Positions 1 through 5,716 of a stretch of 6,040 nucleotides of DNA are shown here, one piece after another. How positions within the stretch are numbered: position 1 is the first letter of the stretch; each line of letters starts with the position of its first letter. This DNA is from Fidelibacterota bacterium (GTDB taxonomy: Bacteria; Fidelibacterota; UBA2242; JAFGTP01), in contig JAIPHI010000159.1 of assembly GCA_021735285.1 (NCBI GenBank), positions 1 through 6,040 on the forward strand, read 5' to 3'. Made by a program: the position numbers and the translations under genes. Below the pieces are notes generated by a model. The model was not told the origin of the DNA. It did no database searches and saw nothing but the letters and a program-made list of their open reading frames with translations.

Positions 1-22
1 TATAATAACTGTTATCTGCCAT
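1..22 (-). CDS. Start of a gene leaving the left edge (partial)
   Basis: Reading leftwards on the minus strand, an ATG at 20-22 opens a frame M-A-D-N-S-Y-Y that runs off the window. What supports a real start is its context. An AGGGA ribosome-binding match lies at 29-33, six bases upstream, and a TATACT -10 box lies at 61-66. That box is the same hexamer found upstream of both complete genes and would give a leader of roughly 30 bases. Seven codons are far too few to assign a family or function. The alternative is a chance ATG in AT-rich spacer, so this remains a tentative call. Confidence 0.4.
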
Positions 23-28
23 ATGTTT

Positions 29-66
29 TCCCTATTCTTTATTTAAAACAAGACTCTACTAGTATA
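29..66 (-). promoter_or_regulatory. Ribosome site and -10 box for the left-edge gene
   Basis: On the minus strand, AGGGA (29-33) sits six bases before the ATG at 20-22, and TATACT (61-66) lies about 39 bases before it. No convincing -35 hexamer is visible 16-18 bases further upstream, so this is an incomplete promoter match that rests on the -10 and on correct spacing to the start codon. Confidence 0.3.
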
Positions 67-90
67 AGTAATTAAAACAATTAATCTATA

Positions 91-120
91 AATAAATTAC
101 CCTGCTTGCAAGCATTTATT
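91..120. repeat. Nested palindrome
   Basis: A perfect 12-base palindrome, TGCTTGCAAGCA, at 103-114 is nested in an outer inverted repeat, AATAAAT (91-97) and ATTTATT (114-120). It could fold as a hairpin on either strand or bind a dimeric protein. It lies about 80-100 bases upstream of the left-edge minus-strand start. A protein-binding role is inference only. Confidence 0.4.
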
Positions 121-146
121 GGAAACTGCTCAATCCCCGTGGCTTT

Positions 147-180
147 AAGAAACTCCCATAGGAGGGTGTTTTTTCCTTTT
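147..180 (+). terminator. Terminator-like hairpin, plus strand
   Basis: AAGAAACTCCC (147-157) pairs with GGGTGTTTTTT (164-174), with one T-T mismatch and a six-base loop, followed by CCTTTT. The shape fits a weak intrinsic terminator for plus-strand transcription, but no plus-strand gene precedes it in the window. The poly-T is partly inside the stem, which lowers confidence. Confidence 0.25.
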
Positions 181-325
181 ATATTTATATGCTTCGCTCC
201 TGGATGGTGGGGGCGGAATCCTACTATATATTATATCCGGTCGCTGGATCCGGATTCTAAATATACGAGCAAAGAATTCTCAATCTATATAAGGATTTCC
301 CGCTGAGTCCAAAAACACCCCGCCT

Positions 326-512
326 AACTGCCTACTTATTGCAAAACTCCAGCGATTAATACTAACCATTACTAAAACAGGTACTAAATTTAACCGGTTG
401 ATTATATACGCATTAGCCAATTGACAATATGGCACAATCCAAATTGTATCCGATATTGTACCCCATTTTTGGCTGTTCTGGTCGAGGTTTTTGGTGGGGC
501 AGGGGCTTGTGA
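326..512 (+). repeat. Dispersed repeat, copy A (~187 bp)
   Basis: This segment is repeated at 3399-3587 in the same orientation. My hand alignment gives about 22 mismatches and two single-base gaps, roughly 87% identity. Conservation is concentrated in three blocks: 28 identical bases at 419-446, 23 at 459-481, and the GC-richer end at about 489-512 that finishes in GGGGCTTGTGA. Both length differences fall in the first 80 bases. Similarity stops abruptly at AACTG on the left and CTTGTGA on the right. The copy lies 263 bases beyond the acylase stop codon. No terminal inverted repeats or target duplications are evident, so the element type is unknown. Confidence 0.85.
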
Positions 513-545
513 AGCCGGGGGAGGATTAAGGGTAGGGCTTATTAC

Positions 546-576
546 ACTCTGTCTAAGGCACAGGGTATTTTTCTTT
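546..576 (+). terminator. Terminator-like hairpin, plus strand
   Basis: ACTCTGT (546-552) pairs with ACAGGGT (560-566), using one G-T pair, around a seven-base loop, and is followed by ATTTTTCTTT. The geometry is that of an intrinsic terminator for plus-strand transcription. It lies just beyond repeat copy A, so it may end transcripts crossing the repeat; no plus-strand gene is visible upstream of it. Confidence 0.4.
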
Positions 577-775
577 CATTTAATATCTTTAATTTTTTTA
601 ACTTAATTTAAGTACAGGAAGTCCTCTACCTGACTATATTCCCCACCATATAGTAATTTCTTATTTTAAAAGTGTAAACCTATTTCAAAATGTACTGTAT
701 GAAAAATCAATCAAAAATTAATATTTTATTCCTTATTTAGGTTCGCTTTTGATAAGTGAAAAAAATACTATTAAT

Positions 776-2881
776 TCATTCACCCGGATGATAAACCCTT
801 TCAAGATTATTTTTAATTTCTGTTAGATAATACCATGATTTTTTAAATTTCTTTTTAGCAAATAGTGTAGCCTGATCAAAATAATGAGGCGATTTTGGAT
901 TTGAACTTTGACCAAAAGGAGTTATAGATTTTGATTTAACCCTATCACCAAATTCAATAACACAAACATAGGATTGTCCATAATATCCATATCTCTCTTC
1001 AGTATTATTTCTCTGCCGGGATCGGATGGCAAAAATAGTCCCCAGTTGATCATTAACCCCTCCTATAGGTAAACTATTTCTTTCATCATTATAACTTCCC
1101 TGCTTAGGTCGCTGGAGACGATTAATCTCCCCCCATGGTATGCGCCAATTTCCATAGATGCTATCGCATTCTTCAATTACCTCGATTAGACTGGTAATTT
1201 GTTTAAATTCGGATTCTTTATCGGAGTTAGATACTTTTTCATGCCAGAGCACAAAGAGTGTAGTCGCAATTGAATTTACATCTCCCCTCTTATTCCAATT
1301 AGCAAGGACTTCAATTGCTTGATATAATTCATTATTATACTTCGCACCTGATTTCTTATATTCATTCCATTCTTCAAATAATGCGGGTAATTTTTTCTCA
1401 GCCTGGAGAATATATGTATCGAAAGCCAGGTTGGCCCATTCTTCAAATGTCAAGGAATCTTCTTTAGCAAGTATTCTGCGAAGTAATTGTGCACGCAAGT
1501 AATCTTTTTCTTTTTCTGCGATATAATCGGGGAAATTTTCACGTTTTGGATTACCTGTATCAGTTATTGTAAAAGGTGTTGTATTACAATTCTGAATAAA
1601 CCCACTTTCAGGATTCAAGACCTGCGGTAATTCCTCCAGTTTGTGATAGCCTTTCCATTCGGTCGCAGGATTGCTTCCATTGACAGGATTGGACCAATCA
1701 AAATCAGGATTTCTTCGAGGAATAGGCGGACAATAGGCATAAAAAATATTTCCATTTTTACCAGCAGCCATGATATTATGTCGGGGTATTGCACAATCCT
1801 TAATTGCATTTTTAAACTCATCCATACTTTTTGACTTTGCCATAGAGTATAATTGCTGCGCCATACCACCCGCATCCATTTTTGCCACCTTAACAGCCAG
1901 ATGTTTGCCATTTCTTTCTGCCAGAATTGGTCCATGGTGAGTTTTGCGAAAAGTTAATAAATGATTTATAACACCATCTTTAGTTTTTACTTTGATCGTA
2001 TCTTTCCATTCTTTTGCTTTACGATAGTTGTCACCATATTTGTATAAAAGTGAATCATCGGGATTATCAAAAGTCTCATTATATATATCTACACTATTAG
2101 CCTTATTACCGGTCAAACTCCAACCTAAATATTCATTATAAGCAAAGAAAGGTGTTATCCCAAGACCCTGAATGTAGGCACCAGAAATTTGCAGTCCTTC
2201 TTCACTATTGAGATGAATTTCGTAAGGTTCATCAAACTTTAAATGTGGATTAAGACAGAGCATGGCATTGCCGGTTGCGCTTTTCTTCGGGCTAATAGCC
2301 CACATATTTGATTCATTGAAAGTTTGCATGTTGATACTTTCCTGGACTTCACTGGGATTAAAACCTAAGCTTAGTACCTGGGAGAGATGCACCATTCTTA
2401 ATCCAGCAAAAATATACCAGGGCTTAAATTCATCGATTACAGTGAATTCTATATCGGGATTTTTCATTAGATAATAGTTAATACCGTCAGCATACTCATT
2501 ACATATTGTTTTTAAGTTGGGGGATGCATTTTGATATTCTTTTTTCGATAATTTGGGGATCTCAAATGCTCTAACTAAAATGTCTGAATACAGTGCATTA
2601 TTACCGTGCGCTTCTGCATTTTTTCCTAATGCCATTGTATAAATTTGATCGATTTTATTAAACCGGTCTTCCGCTCTGGCATAGGCCGAGCCAAAAATTA
2701 CACTGGCATCAGTTGGTCCATAAATATGAGCAACACCATAAATATCTCTATAAATCTTTACTTTCTGTGCCTTTTCTTCCATTTGCTTCAGTTTAGATTT
2801 GGGTTTGGTGCAGAAAGAAAATGTCACTAAAAAAAGTATCCATATAACCAGTTCGTATTTACCATTTTTTCCTGTGTACAT
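776..2881 (-). CDS. Penicillin acylase family protein (exported Ntn hydrolase)
   Basis: A 701-residue amidohydrolase of the penicillin/cephalosporin/N-acyl-homoserine-lactone acylase family, which cuts itself into alpha and beta chains and hydrolyses an amide with the new N-terminal serine. A hydrophobic export segment covers about residues 10-23. Cys24 might be lipidated, although F-S-F-C is a poor lipobox. The alpha region shows RDIYGVAHI (45-53) and GSAYARAEDRF (64-74). The beta chain should begin at Ser191 (SNMWAIS). His213 lies where cephalosporin and lactone acylases have beta-His23. Asn433 in NCNTTP fits the oxyanion asparagine, and Arg463 the conserved arginine that follows it. The C-terminus has GQSSNPKSPHYFDQ (657-670), a usual family ending. 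Length is normal, and I see no frameshift. The residue before Ser191 is Glu, where Gly is common. Substrate cannot be told from sequence: beta-lactam, lactone signal or peptide amide are all possible. The family call is firm. The start is set by AAGGAG upstream and the signal segment. Confidence 0.93.
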   Translation of the reverse strand: MYTGKNGKYELVIWILFLVTFSFCTKPKSKLKQMEEKAQKVKIYRDIYGVAHIYGPTDASVIFGSAYARAEDRFNKIDQIYTMALGKNAEAHGNNALYSDILVRAFEIPKLSKKEYQNASPNLKTICNEYADGINYYLMKNPDIEFTVIDEFKPWYIFAGLRMVHLSQVLSLGFNPSEVQESINMQTFNESNMWAISPKKSATGNAMLCLNPHLKFDEPYEIHLNSEEGLQISGAYIQGLGITPFFAYNEYLGWSLTGNKANSVDIYNETFDNPDDSLLYKYGDNYRKAKEWKDTIKVKTKDGVINHLLTFRKTHHGPILAERNGKHLAVKVAKMDAGGMAQQLYSMAKSKSMDEFKNAIKDCAIPRHNIMAAGKNGNIFYAYCPPIPRRNPDFDWSNPVNGSNPATEWKGYHKLEELPQVLNPESGFIQNCNTTPFTITDTGNPKRENFPDYIAEKEKDYLRAQLLRRILAKEDSLTFEEWANLAFDTYILQAEKKLPALFEEWNEYKKSGAKYNNELYQAIEVLANWNKRGDVNSIATTLFVLWHEKVSNSDKESEFKQITSLIEVIEECDSIYGNWRIPWGEINRLQRPKQGSYNDERNSLPIGGVNDQLGTIFAIRSRQRNNTEERYGYYGQSYVCVIEFGDRVKSKSITPFGQSSNPKSPHYFDQATLFAKKKFKKSWYYLTEIKNNLERVYHPGE

Positions 2882-2892
2882 AAAATTATTTT

Positions 2893-2898
2893 CTCCTT
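2893..2898 (-). promoter_or_regulatory. Ribosome-binding site of the acylase gene
   Basis: AAGGAG on the minus strand lies 11 bases before the ATG at 2879-2881. The spacing is slightly long but acceptable, and it supports this start over later internal methionines, which would lose the export segment. Confidence 0.7.
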
Positions 2899-2939
2899 TT
2901 TTAAGTTAAGTCTCAAAAAGTAATATTTTTGTCAATAGT

Positions 2940-2983
2940 CATATAACATCTAATTGTGTATTGTTAAAATAGCATAGAGTATA
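2940..2983 (-). promoter_or_regulatory. Promoter candidates for the acylase gene
   Basis: Two overlapping possibilities exist on the minus strand. One is TTAACA (2962-2967), 16 bases, then TATATG (2940-2945). The other is a TATACT -10 box at 2978-2983 with only a weak -35; the same hexamer appears upstream of the other two gene starts. Either would give a leader of roughly 50-90 bases. Confidence 0.35.
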
Positions 2984-3398
2984 ACTAATAAAATTGAAAA
3001 CCAAATACGTGAGTAAATTTGATTCCTTCGCACTTTTAGTGGGTAATTTAAACTATAATTTTTCATAATCTGGATTTATTTAATTAAACTTCAGATCCCC
3101 TGTTAATAAACATGCAATTATTTTTAAACTTTTAGGTTCACTATACCCTCATTCTCAAACTAAAAATTCACGGTTTATCACTATTCTGATGAGATTTATC
3201 AGCATTAGTTGTCATATATTTTTATATAAATCTATATTTAATCAGTATTCACAGGTTTTTTACTATAAATAGCTATTACCTAAATTATTTTAGTAAGTGG
3301 TCAATAAAGTGAATTTGTAATAATTTAGTATAGTAATTGTATATTAAAGTGGGTTAAAATAACTTCCGAAAACGTATTAATTTAAACTTCCGGTAACA

Positions 3399-3587
3399 AA
3401 CTGCCAACTTATTACAAAACTCCAGCGATTAATGCTAAACCTTTACTAAAAAAAGGTTATAAGTTTAACGGTCTGATTATAAACGCTTTATCTAATTGAC
3501 AATATGGCACAATCCAAATTGCACCCGAATCTGTACCCCATTTTTGGCTGTTCTGGGCGAGGATTTTGGTGGGGCAGGGGCTTGTGA
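3399..3587 (+). repeat. Dispersed repeat, copy B (~189 bp)
   Basis: Second copy of the element at 326-512, in the same orientation. The identical blocks fall at 3494-3521, 3534-3556 and 3564-3587. This copy contains a hairpin, AACCTTT followed by AAAGGTT, around 3438-3457 that copy A has largely lost. It lies 71 bases beyond the stop codon of the neighbouring secreted-protein gene, so in both cases the repeat sits on the 3' side of a minus-strand gene. Its nature (miniature transposable element, RNA element or decayed gene piece) is not decided by two copies. Confidence 0.85.
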
Positions 3588-3603
3588 CGCAGTTGTATAA
3601 GGG

Positions 3604-3629
3604 AAAGCAGAGTTTTTATGCCCTGCCTC
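3604..3629 (-). terminator. Possible terminator of the secreted-protein gene
   Basis: On the minus strand GCAGGG (3621-3626) pairs with CTCTGC (3607-3612), with one G-T pair, around an eight-base loop. Three further weak pairs, GAG with TTT, extend the stem. It begins about 30 bases after the stop codon at 3659-3661. The following T-tract is only TTT then CCCTTATA, so the match is moderate. Confidence 0.4.
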
Positions 3630-3658
3630 AGATTAAAGATTTATACTATTTATTGAGA

Positions 3659-5182
3659 TTACTTCATTAGGATGCATTTCTTGACATCTGTAAAATTACC
3701 AGCTTTAAATTTGTAGAAATAGATTCCTGTGGGGATATTTGTAGCAGTCCATGTTATTTTGTGTGTTCCAGCATTTTTATACTCATTACAAGGAGTATAA
3801 ATCAAATTACCGGCTATATCATATATTTTTAAAACAACTTTAGATTTTCTGGGTATGTTATATTTTATAATAGTAGTGGAGTTGAAGGGGTTAGGATAGT
3901 TTTGTATGAGATTGAAACTTTTATTTTCTAAATAATTGTCCTGATCCTTTACTCCAGTAAGTAATTCATCAACCGATGTTTTAGACAATGCGAGACCTAC
4001 TGTATTATCTTTGTCGGGACAATTGTAGTGATAAAGAACAAATATTGAATCTTGCTCTGTTATAGCAAAATCAGCATAGTTAACATGGGTATCTGTTTTA
4101 GTACCTAAACCATCCGGTCTTGGTATTTCAGTATGACCAATTTGACCTTCATTTGTTCTCCAGTAAAGCCATAATTGATCCAGATTAATATTCGATTGTA
4201 ACCAAAAAGATGTACCATTCTGTGAAAAATAGAATTCATCATCTGCTGGTACCCCTTTTATTTTCTTATCAATGATTGAAAAATTCCATTCATTATCAAT
4301 TTTTATTAAATAAATATGCTGAGATGAAGATAAACCGGTAGAACCATAAATGTGTAGGGTATTATTAAAATTATTATAACCTACAACAGGTTTTATTGAA
4401 CTAAATTCAGTATTAGTGTATTCATAGATGGTTTCCCAATTTGTGTCTTCATTCCCGAATACTTTTACTGCAGCAGTATCCTCCTTGATCATACCGTGAA
4501 CTAAATAAGTTTTATCAGCTGTCGTTAACAAATTAGGACCTGTATTGGGCCAGAAATTTTCTCTATCACTATTATAATCAATGATTTTATTTTTATGCCA
4601 GCTTTCATCTCCATTAGACCTGATTATAAAATATTGTTCATAGTTTGGGCCAGCATTTGTAATTACGTCTCTATAAGCACATCCAATACCATTCTGATCG
4701 CTAAATGCTGAAATAGGACTAAAATCGGACATATTCCTTTCAGCAATATCTGATAATATCCATAAGTTTTCATCATATTTTGCATTTTTAATATCAAATG
4801 CATCATAATTCCAAGGATGATCTATATAAAAAATTGATGGGTTTCCATTGTTACCAATACATAAACTAGTCGGTCTGGCATGCCATCCATTTTTAGTTTG
4901 GGTGATCCGATTAATTTGCCATCTCCCATCTAAATATTTTCCATAACATATAATGCCGTATTCAACAATATTGTTACTCTGATCAAGACTATCTTTCAAG
5001 ATTTTTGCACTGAATTGTAAATAATCTCCTTCTGATATAAGATCAATATAAGAATAACCTTTCCAGTAACCCCACTTATGGAAAGGGACAGAATCAATAA
5101 CACTTGTATTCCAGGTGATTTGAGTAATGCCTGTGTTAAAAAATAGCAAAAAATTAATGAGTATTATTAATTTTTGTTTCAT
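3659..5182 (-). CDS. Secreted beta-propeller-like protein with type IX sorting domain
   Basis: A 507-residue exported protein. Residues 1-20 form a Sec signal peptide (MKQK then a hydrophobic run). Residues about 424-507 form a type A C-terminal sorting domain: NYPNPFNST at 428-436, then KIYDIAGNLI and PTGIYFYKF. This domain directs proteins through the type IX secretion system to the surface or medium, and is found in Bacteroidota and relatives. The middle has no catalytic motif I recognise. Tryptophans begin similar short strands at 24, 88, 141, 195, 249 and 299, roughly every 50-54 residues after the first. They alternate with phrases such as GNNGNPSIFYID (110-121) and TEQDSIFVLYHY (375-386), as in sialidase/BNR-type propellers. 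That fold is inferred. A substrate-binding or enzymatic role is unknown. The frame is intact. The start has an excellent ribosome site. The sorting-domain call is firm; the propeller is probable. Confidence 0.9.
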   Translation of the reverse strand: MKQKLIILINFLLFFNTGITQITWNTSVIDSVPFHKWGYWKGYSYIDLISEGDYLQFSAKILKDSLDQSNNIVEYGIICYGKYLDGRWQINRITQTKNGWHARPTSLCIGNNGNPSIFYIDHPWNYDAFDIKNAKYDENLWILSDIAERNMSDFSPISAFSDQNGIGCAYRDVITNAGPNYEQYFIIRSNGDESWHKNKIIDYNSDRENFWPNTGPNLLTTADKTYLVHGMIKEDTAAVKVFGNEDTNWETIYEYTNTEFSSIKPVVGYNNFNNTLHIYGSTGLSSSQHIYLIKIDNEWNFSIIDKKIKGVPADDEFYFSQNGTSFWLQSNINLDQLWLYWRTNEGQIGHTEIPRPDGLGTKTDTHVNYADFAITEQDSIFVLYHYNCPDKDNTVGLALSKTSVDELLTGVKDQDNYLENKSFNLIQNYPNPFNSTTIIKYNIPRKSKVVLKIYDIAGNLIYTPCNEYKNAGTHKITWTATNIPTGIYFYKFKAGNFTDVKKCILMK

Positions 5183-5188
5183 AGTTTC

Positions 5189-5195
5189 CCTCCTT
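5189..5195 (-). promoter_or_regulatory. Ribosome-binding site, with an upstream duplicate
   Basis: AAGGAGG lies six bases before the ATG at 5180-5182, an almost ideal arrangement. A second AAGGAGG, within the same CAGAAGGAGG context, occurs at 5230-5236, 41 bases further upstream, with no usable start codon at a normal distance. Confidence 0.85.
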
Positions 5196-5305
5196 CTGCA
5201 ATAATTTTTACATCAAATTTTGTTTAATTCCTCCTTCTGTAAAATTGATGATCATTGTAATAATAAATAAAGCGACTGGTGATCCTATTTAAAACCTGTG
5301 TTTAC

Positions 5306-5334
5306 AGTATAATAATTAATATCATAAATGTAAA
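5306..5334 (-). promoter_or_regulatory. Promoter of the secreted-protein gene
   Basis: On the minus strand TTTACA (5329-5334) is followed after exactly 17 bases by TATACT (5306-5311), a good match to a housekeeping sigma promoter. Transcription would start near 5299, giving a leader of about 117 bases that contains both AAGGAGG motifs and a short ATGATCAT palindrome (5248-5255). I saw no comparable Bacteroides-type TAnnTTTG box at suitable spacing. Confidence 0.55.
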
Positions 5335-5348
5335 TAACTAATTTTTTA

Positions 5349-5377
5349 GTAACGTTAAAACTATGGTTACGTTTAAC
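5349..5377. promoter_or_regulatory. Paired GTWACGTTWAA sites upstream of the promoter
   Basis: GTAACGTTAAA (5349-5359) and GTTACGTTTAA (5366-5376) are direct near-repeats 17 bases apart, matching at 9 of 11 positions. They also form loose inverted pairs (GTAAC/GTTAC and GTTAAAAC/GTTTAAC). They lie about 15-45 bases upstream of the -35 box, where an activator would bind. Regulatory function is inferred from position and symmetry only. Confidence 0.3.
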
Positions 5378-5443
5378 AACCAGGGTTTAAATTGTAGAAG
5401 TTTTTATTTGTTGAAATTTATTTTTGTTTATTACCCACAGAAC

Positions 5444-5463
5444 CCGTATCCCGATGCCGTATC
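5444..5463. repeat. Degenerate CCGTATCCCCAT repeats, left cluster
   Basis: CCGTATCCCGAT (5444-5455) is followed one base later by CCGTATC (5457-5463). These match the three exact CCGTATCCCCAT units at 5717-5763. The cluster lies about 75 bases to the left of the tRNA-like fragment. Confidence 0.5.
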
Positions 5464-5481
5464 ACCACCACCCACAACTAC

Positions 5482-5494
5482 ATCTGTAACAGAT
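5482..5494. promoter_or_regulatory. 13-base dyad, operator-like
   Basis: ATCTGT-A-ACAGAT is a perfect inverted repeat around one central base. It lies between the left repeat cluster and the tRNA-like fragment. A protein-binding site is possible, but nothing identifies the protein. Confidence 0.3.
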
Positions 5495-5537
5495 TGAAGC
5501 CCAGTATATTATAAGGATTATTGACTGTTCCCGTAGC

Positions 5538-5580
5538 CCTCTTAAGCCGACGGTTCCAGGTTCAAGTCATGGTCGGGGCA
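5538..5580 (+). pseudogene. tRNA-Lys(CTT)-like 3' fragment
   Basis: The segment reads as the 3' half of a class I tRNA. It has anticodon loop CTCTTAA (5539-5545, anticodon CTT), 3' anticodon strand GCCGA, variable loop CGGTT, T arm CCAGG-TTCAAGT-CATGG (5556-5572), acceptor strand TCGGGGC and discriminator A at 5580. The D arm is absent, and the five bases before the anticodon loop pair at only three positions. The T stem has one G-A mismatch where a C would restore pairing. Just upstream, GTTCCCGTAGC (5528-5538) could be what remains of the 5' acceptor and position 8-11 sequence after an internal deletion. CCA is not encoded. It is best read as a broken tRNA gene or a tRNA-derived attachment site, not a working tRNA. 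Confidence 0.6.
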
Positions 5581-5615
5581 CTTTCAATAAAAACAGCAAC
5601 TTACAATTTAGTATC

Positions 5616-5648
5616 ATAGCCCTGAAACTACAAAATCAGGGCTATTTT
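5616..5648 (+). terminator. Strong intrinsic terminator, plus strand
   Basis: A perfect 10-base stem, ATAGCCCTGA (5616-5625) with TCAGGGCTAT (5636-5645), encloses a ten-base loop, and the 3' strand runs into TTTT at 5645-5648. It lies 35 bases after the tRNA-like fragment on the same strand, where a tRNA transcription unit would end. This supports the idea that the fragment descends from a real tRNA locus. The T-tract is short. Confidence 0.65.
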
Positions 5649-5672
5649 GCCGAAAAAAGGGCTTCAATTCCG

Positions 5673-5701
5673 TAAATAACCATAAATAACCACAAATAGC
5701 C
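5673..5701. repeat. Tandem 10-base repeat TAAATAACCA
   Basis: Two exact units, TAAATAACCA (5673-5682 and 5683-5692), and a third altered unit, CAAATAGCC (5693-5701). They lie between the terminator and the CCGTATCCCCAT cluster. With 10-base spacing, proteins bound to each unit would face the same side of the helix. Confidence 0.6.
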
Positions 5702-5716
5702 TCGTCGAGATCGGCT

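Larger units (their letters stand above)
23..775. other. Non-coding stretch, left
   Basis: I find no credible gene here. Open frames at 106-306 and 421-606 on the plus strand lack ribosome sites and have no recognisable protein character; the second lies mostly inside the dispersed repeat. The stretch holds a palindrome (91-120), a terminator-like hairpin (147-180), repeat copy A (326-512), a second terminator-like hairpin (546-576) and a 7-base inverted repeat, ACTATAT/ATATAGT, at 633-654 around a C-rich loop. A segment around 201-260 contains GAATCC (216-221) and GGATTC (252-257) as a loose inverted repeat. The 263 bases after the acylase stop contain no clear minus-strand terminator. Confidence 0.6.
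2882..3398. other. Non-coding AT-rich spacer
   Basis: Apart from the ribosome site and promoter candidates of the acylase next to 2882-2983, I see no gene, RNA or mobile element here. There are short hairpins, for example CTGAT/ATCAG near 3187-3203, and a direct repeat AACTTCCG at 3361-3368 and 3385-3392, just before repeat copy B. Nothing in it resembles a decayed gene that I can recognise. Confidence 0.5.
5493..5668. repeat. 10-base inverted repeat enclosing the tRNA remnant
   Basis: ATTGAAGCCC (5493-5502) and its exact reverse complement GGGCTTCAAT (5659-5668) lie on either side of the tRNA-like fragment and its terminator, 156 bases apart. A 10-base match at this distance could be chance, but its placement is notable. 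Confidence 0.45.

Noticed and set aside
106..306. Open frame of 66 codons, plus strand
   Set aside because: No ribosome site, and the composition is unlike a protein. It starts inside a palindrome and contains a terminator-like hairpin.
421..446. TTGACA inside the repeat as an outward promoter
   Set aside because: The -35 match is conserved in both copies, but the -10 position differs (TTGTAT versus TTGCAC) and matches poorly.
320..512. Repeat copies as integron attC sites
   Set aside because: GCCTAAC at 322-328 resembles an attC core and lies at the repeat boundary, but copy B lacks it. No partner core at the other end and no attC-like fold are visible, and the genes have their own promoters.
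421..606. Open frame of 61 codons, plus strand, overlapping repeat copy A
   Set aside because: It needs a TTG-type start, has no ribosome site, and ends in low-complexity sequence. The differences from copy B in this frame are mostly non-synonymous.
741..765. Hairpin TTCGCTT/AAGTGAA as terminator of the acylase gene
   Set aside because: The stem has a mismatch, and the T-tract lies before rather than after it in the direction of transcription.
1615..1935. Open frames at 1615-1935 (minus), 1643-1834, 2262-2474 and 2645-2830 (plus)
   Set aside because: All lie inside the acylase gene in other frames, with no independent start signals or family features.
2930..2935. TTGACA on the minus strand as the acylase -35 box
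   Set aside because: No acceptable -10 hexamer lies 16-19 bases downstream; the sequence there is GACTTAAC.
5528..5580. A complete, functional tRNA
   Set aside because: The D arm and most of the 5' half are missing, the anticodon stem pairs at 3 of 5 positions, and the T stem has a mismatch. I found no separated 5' half upstream that would suggest an intron.
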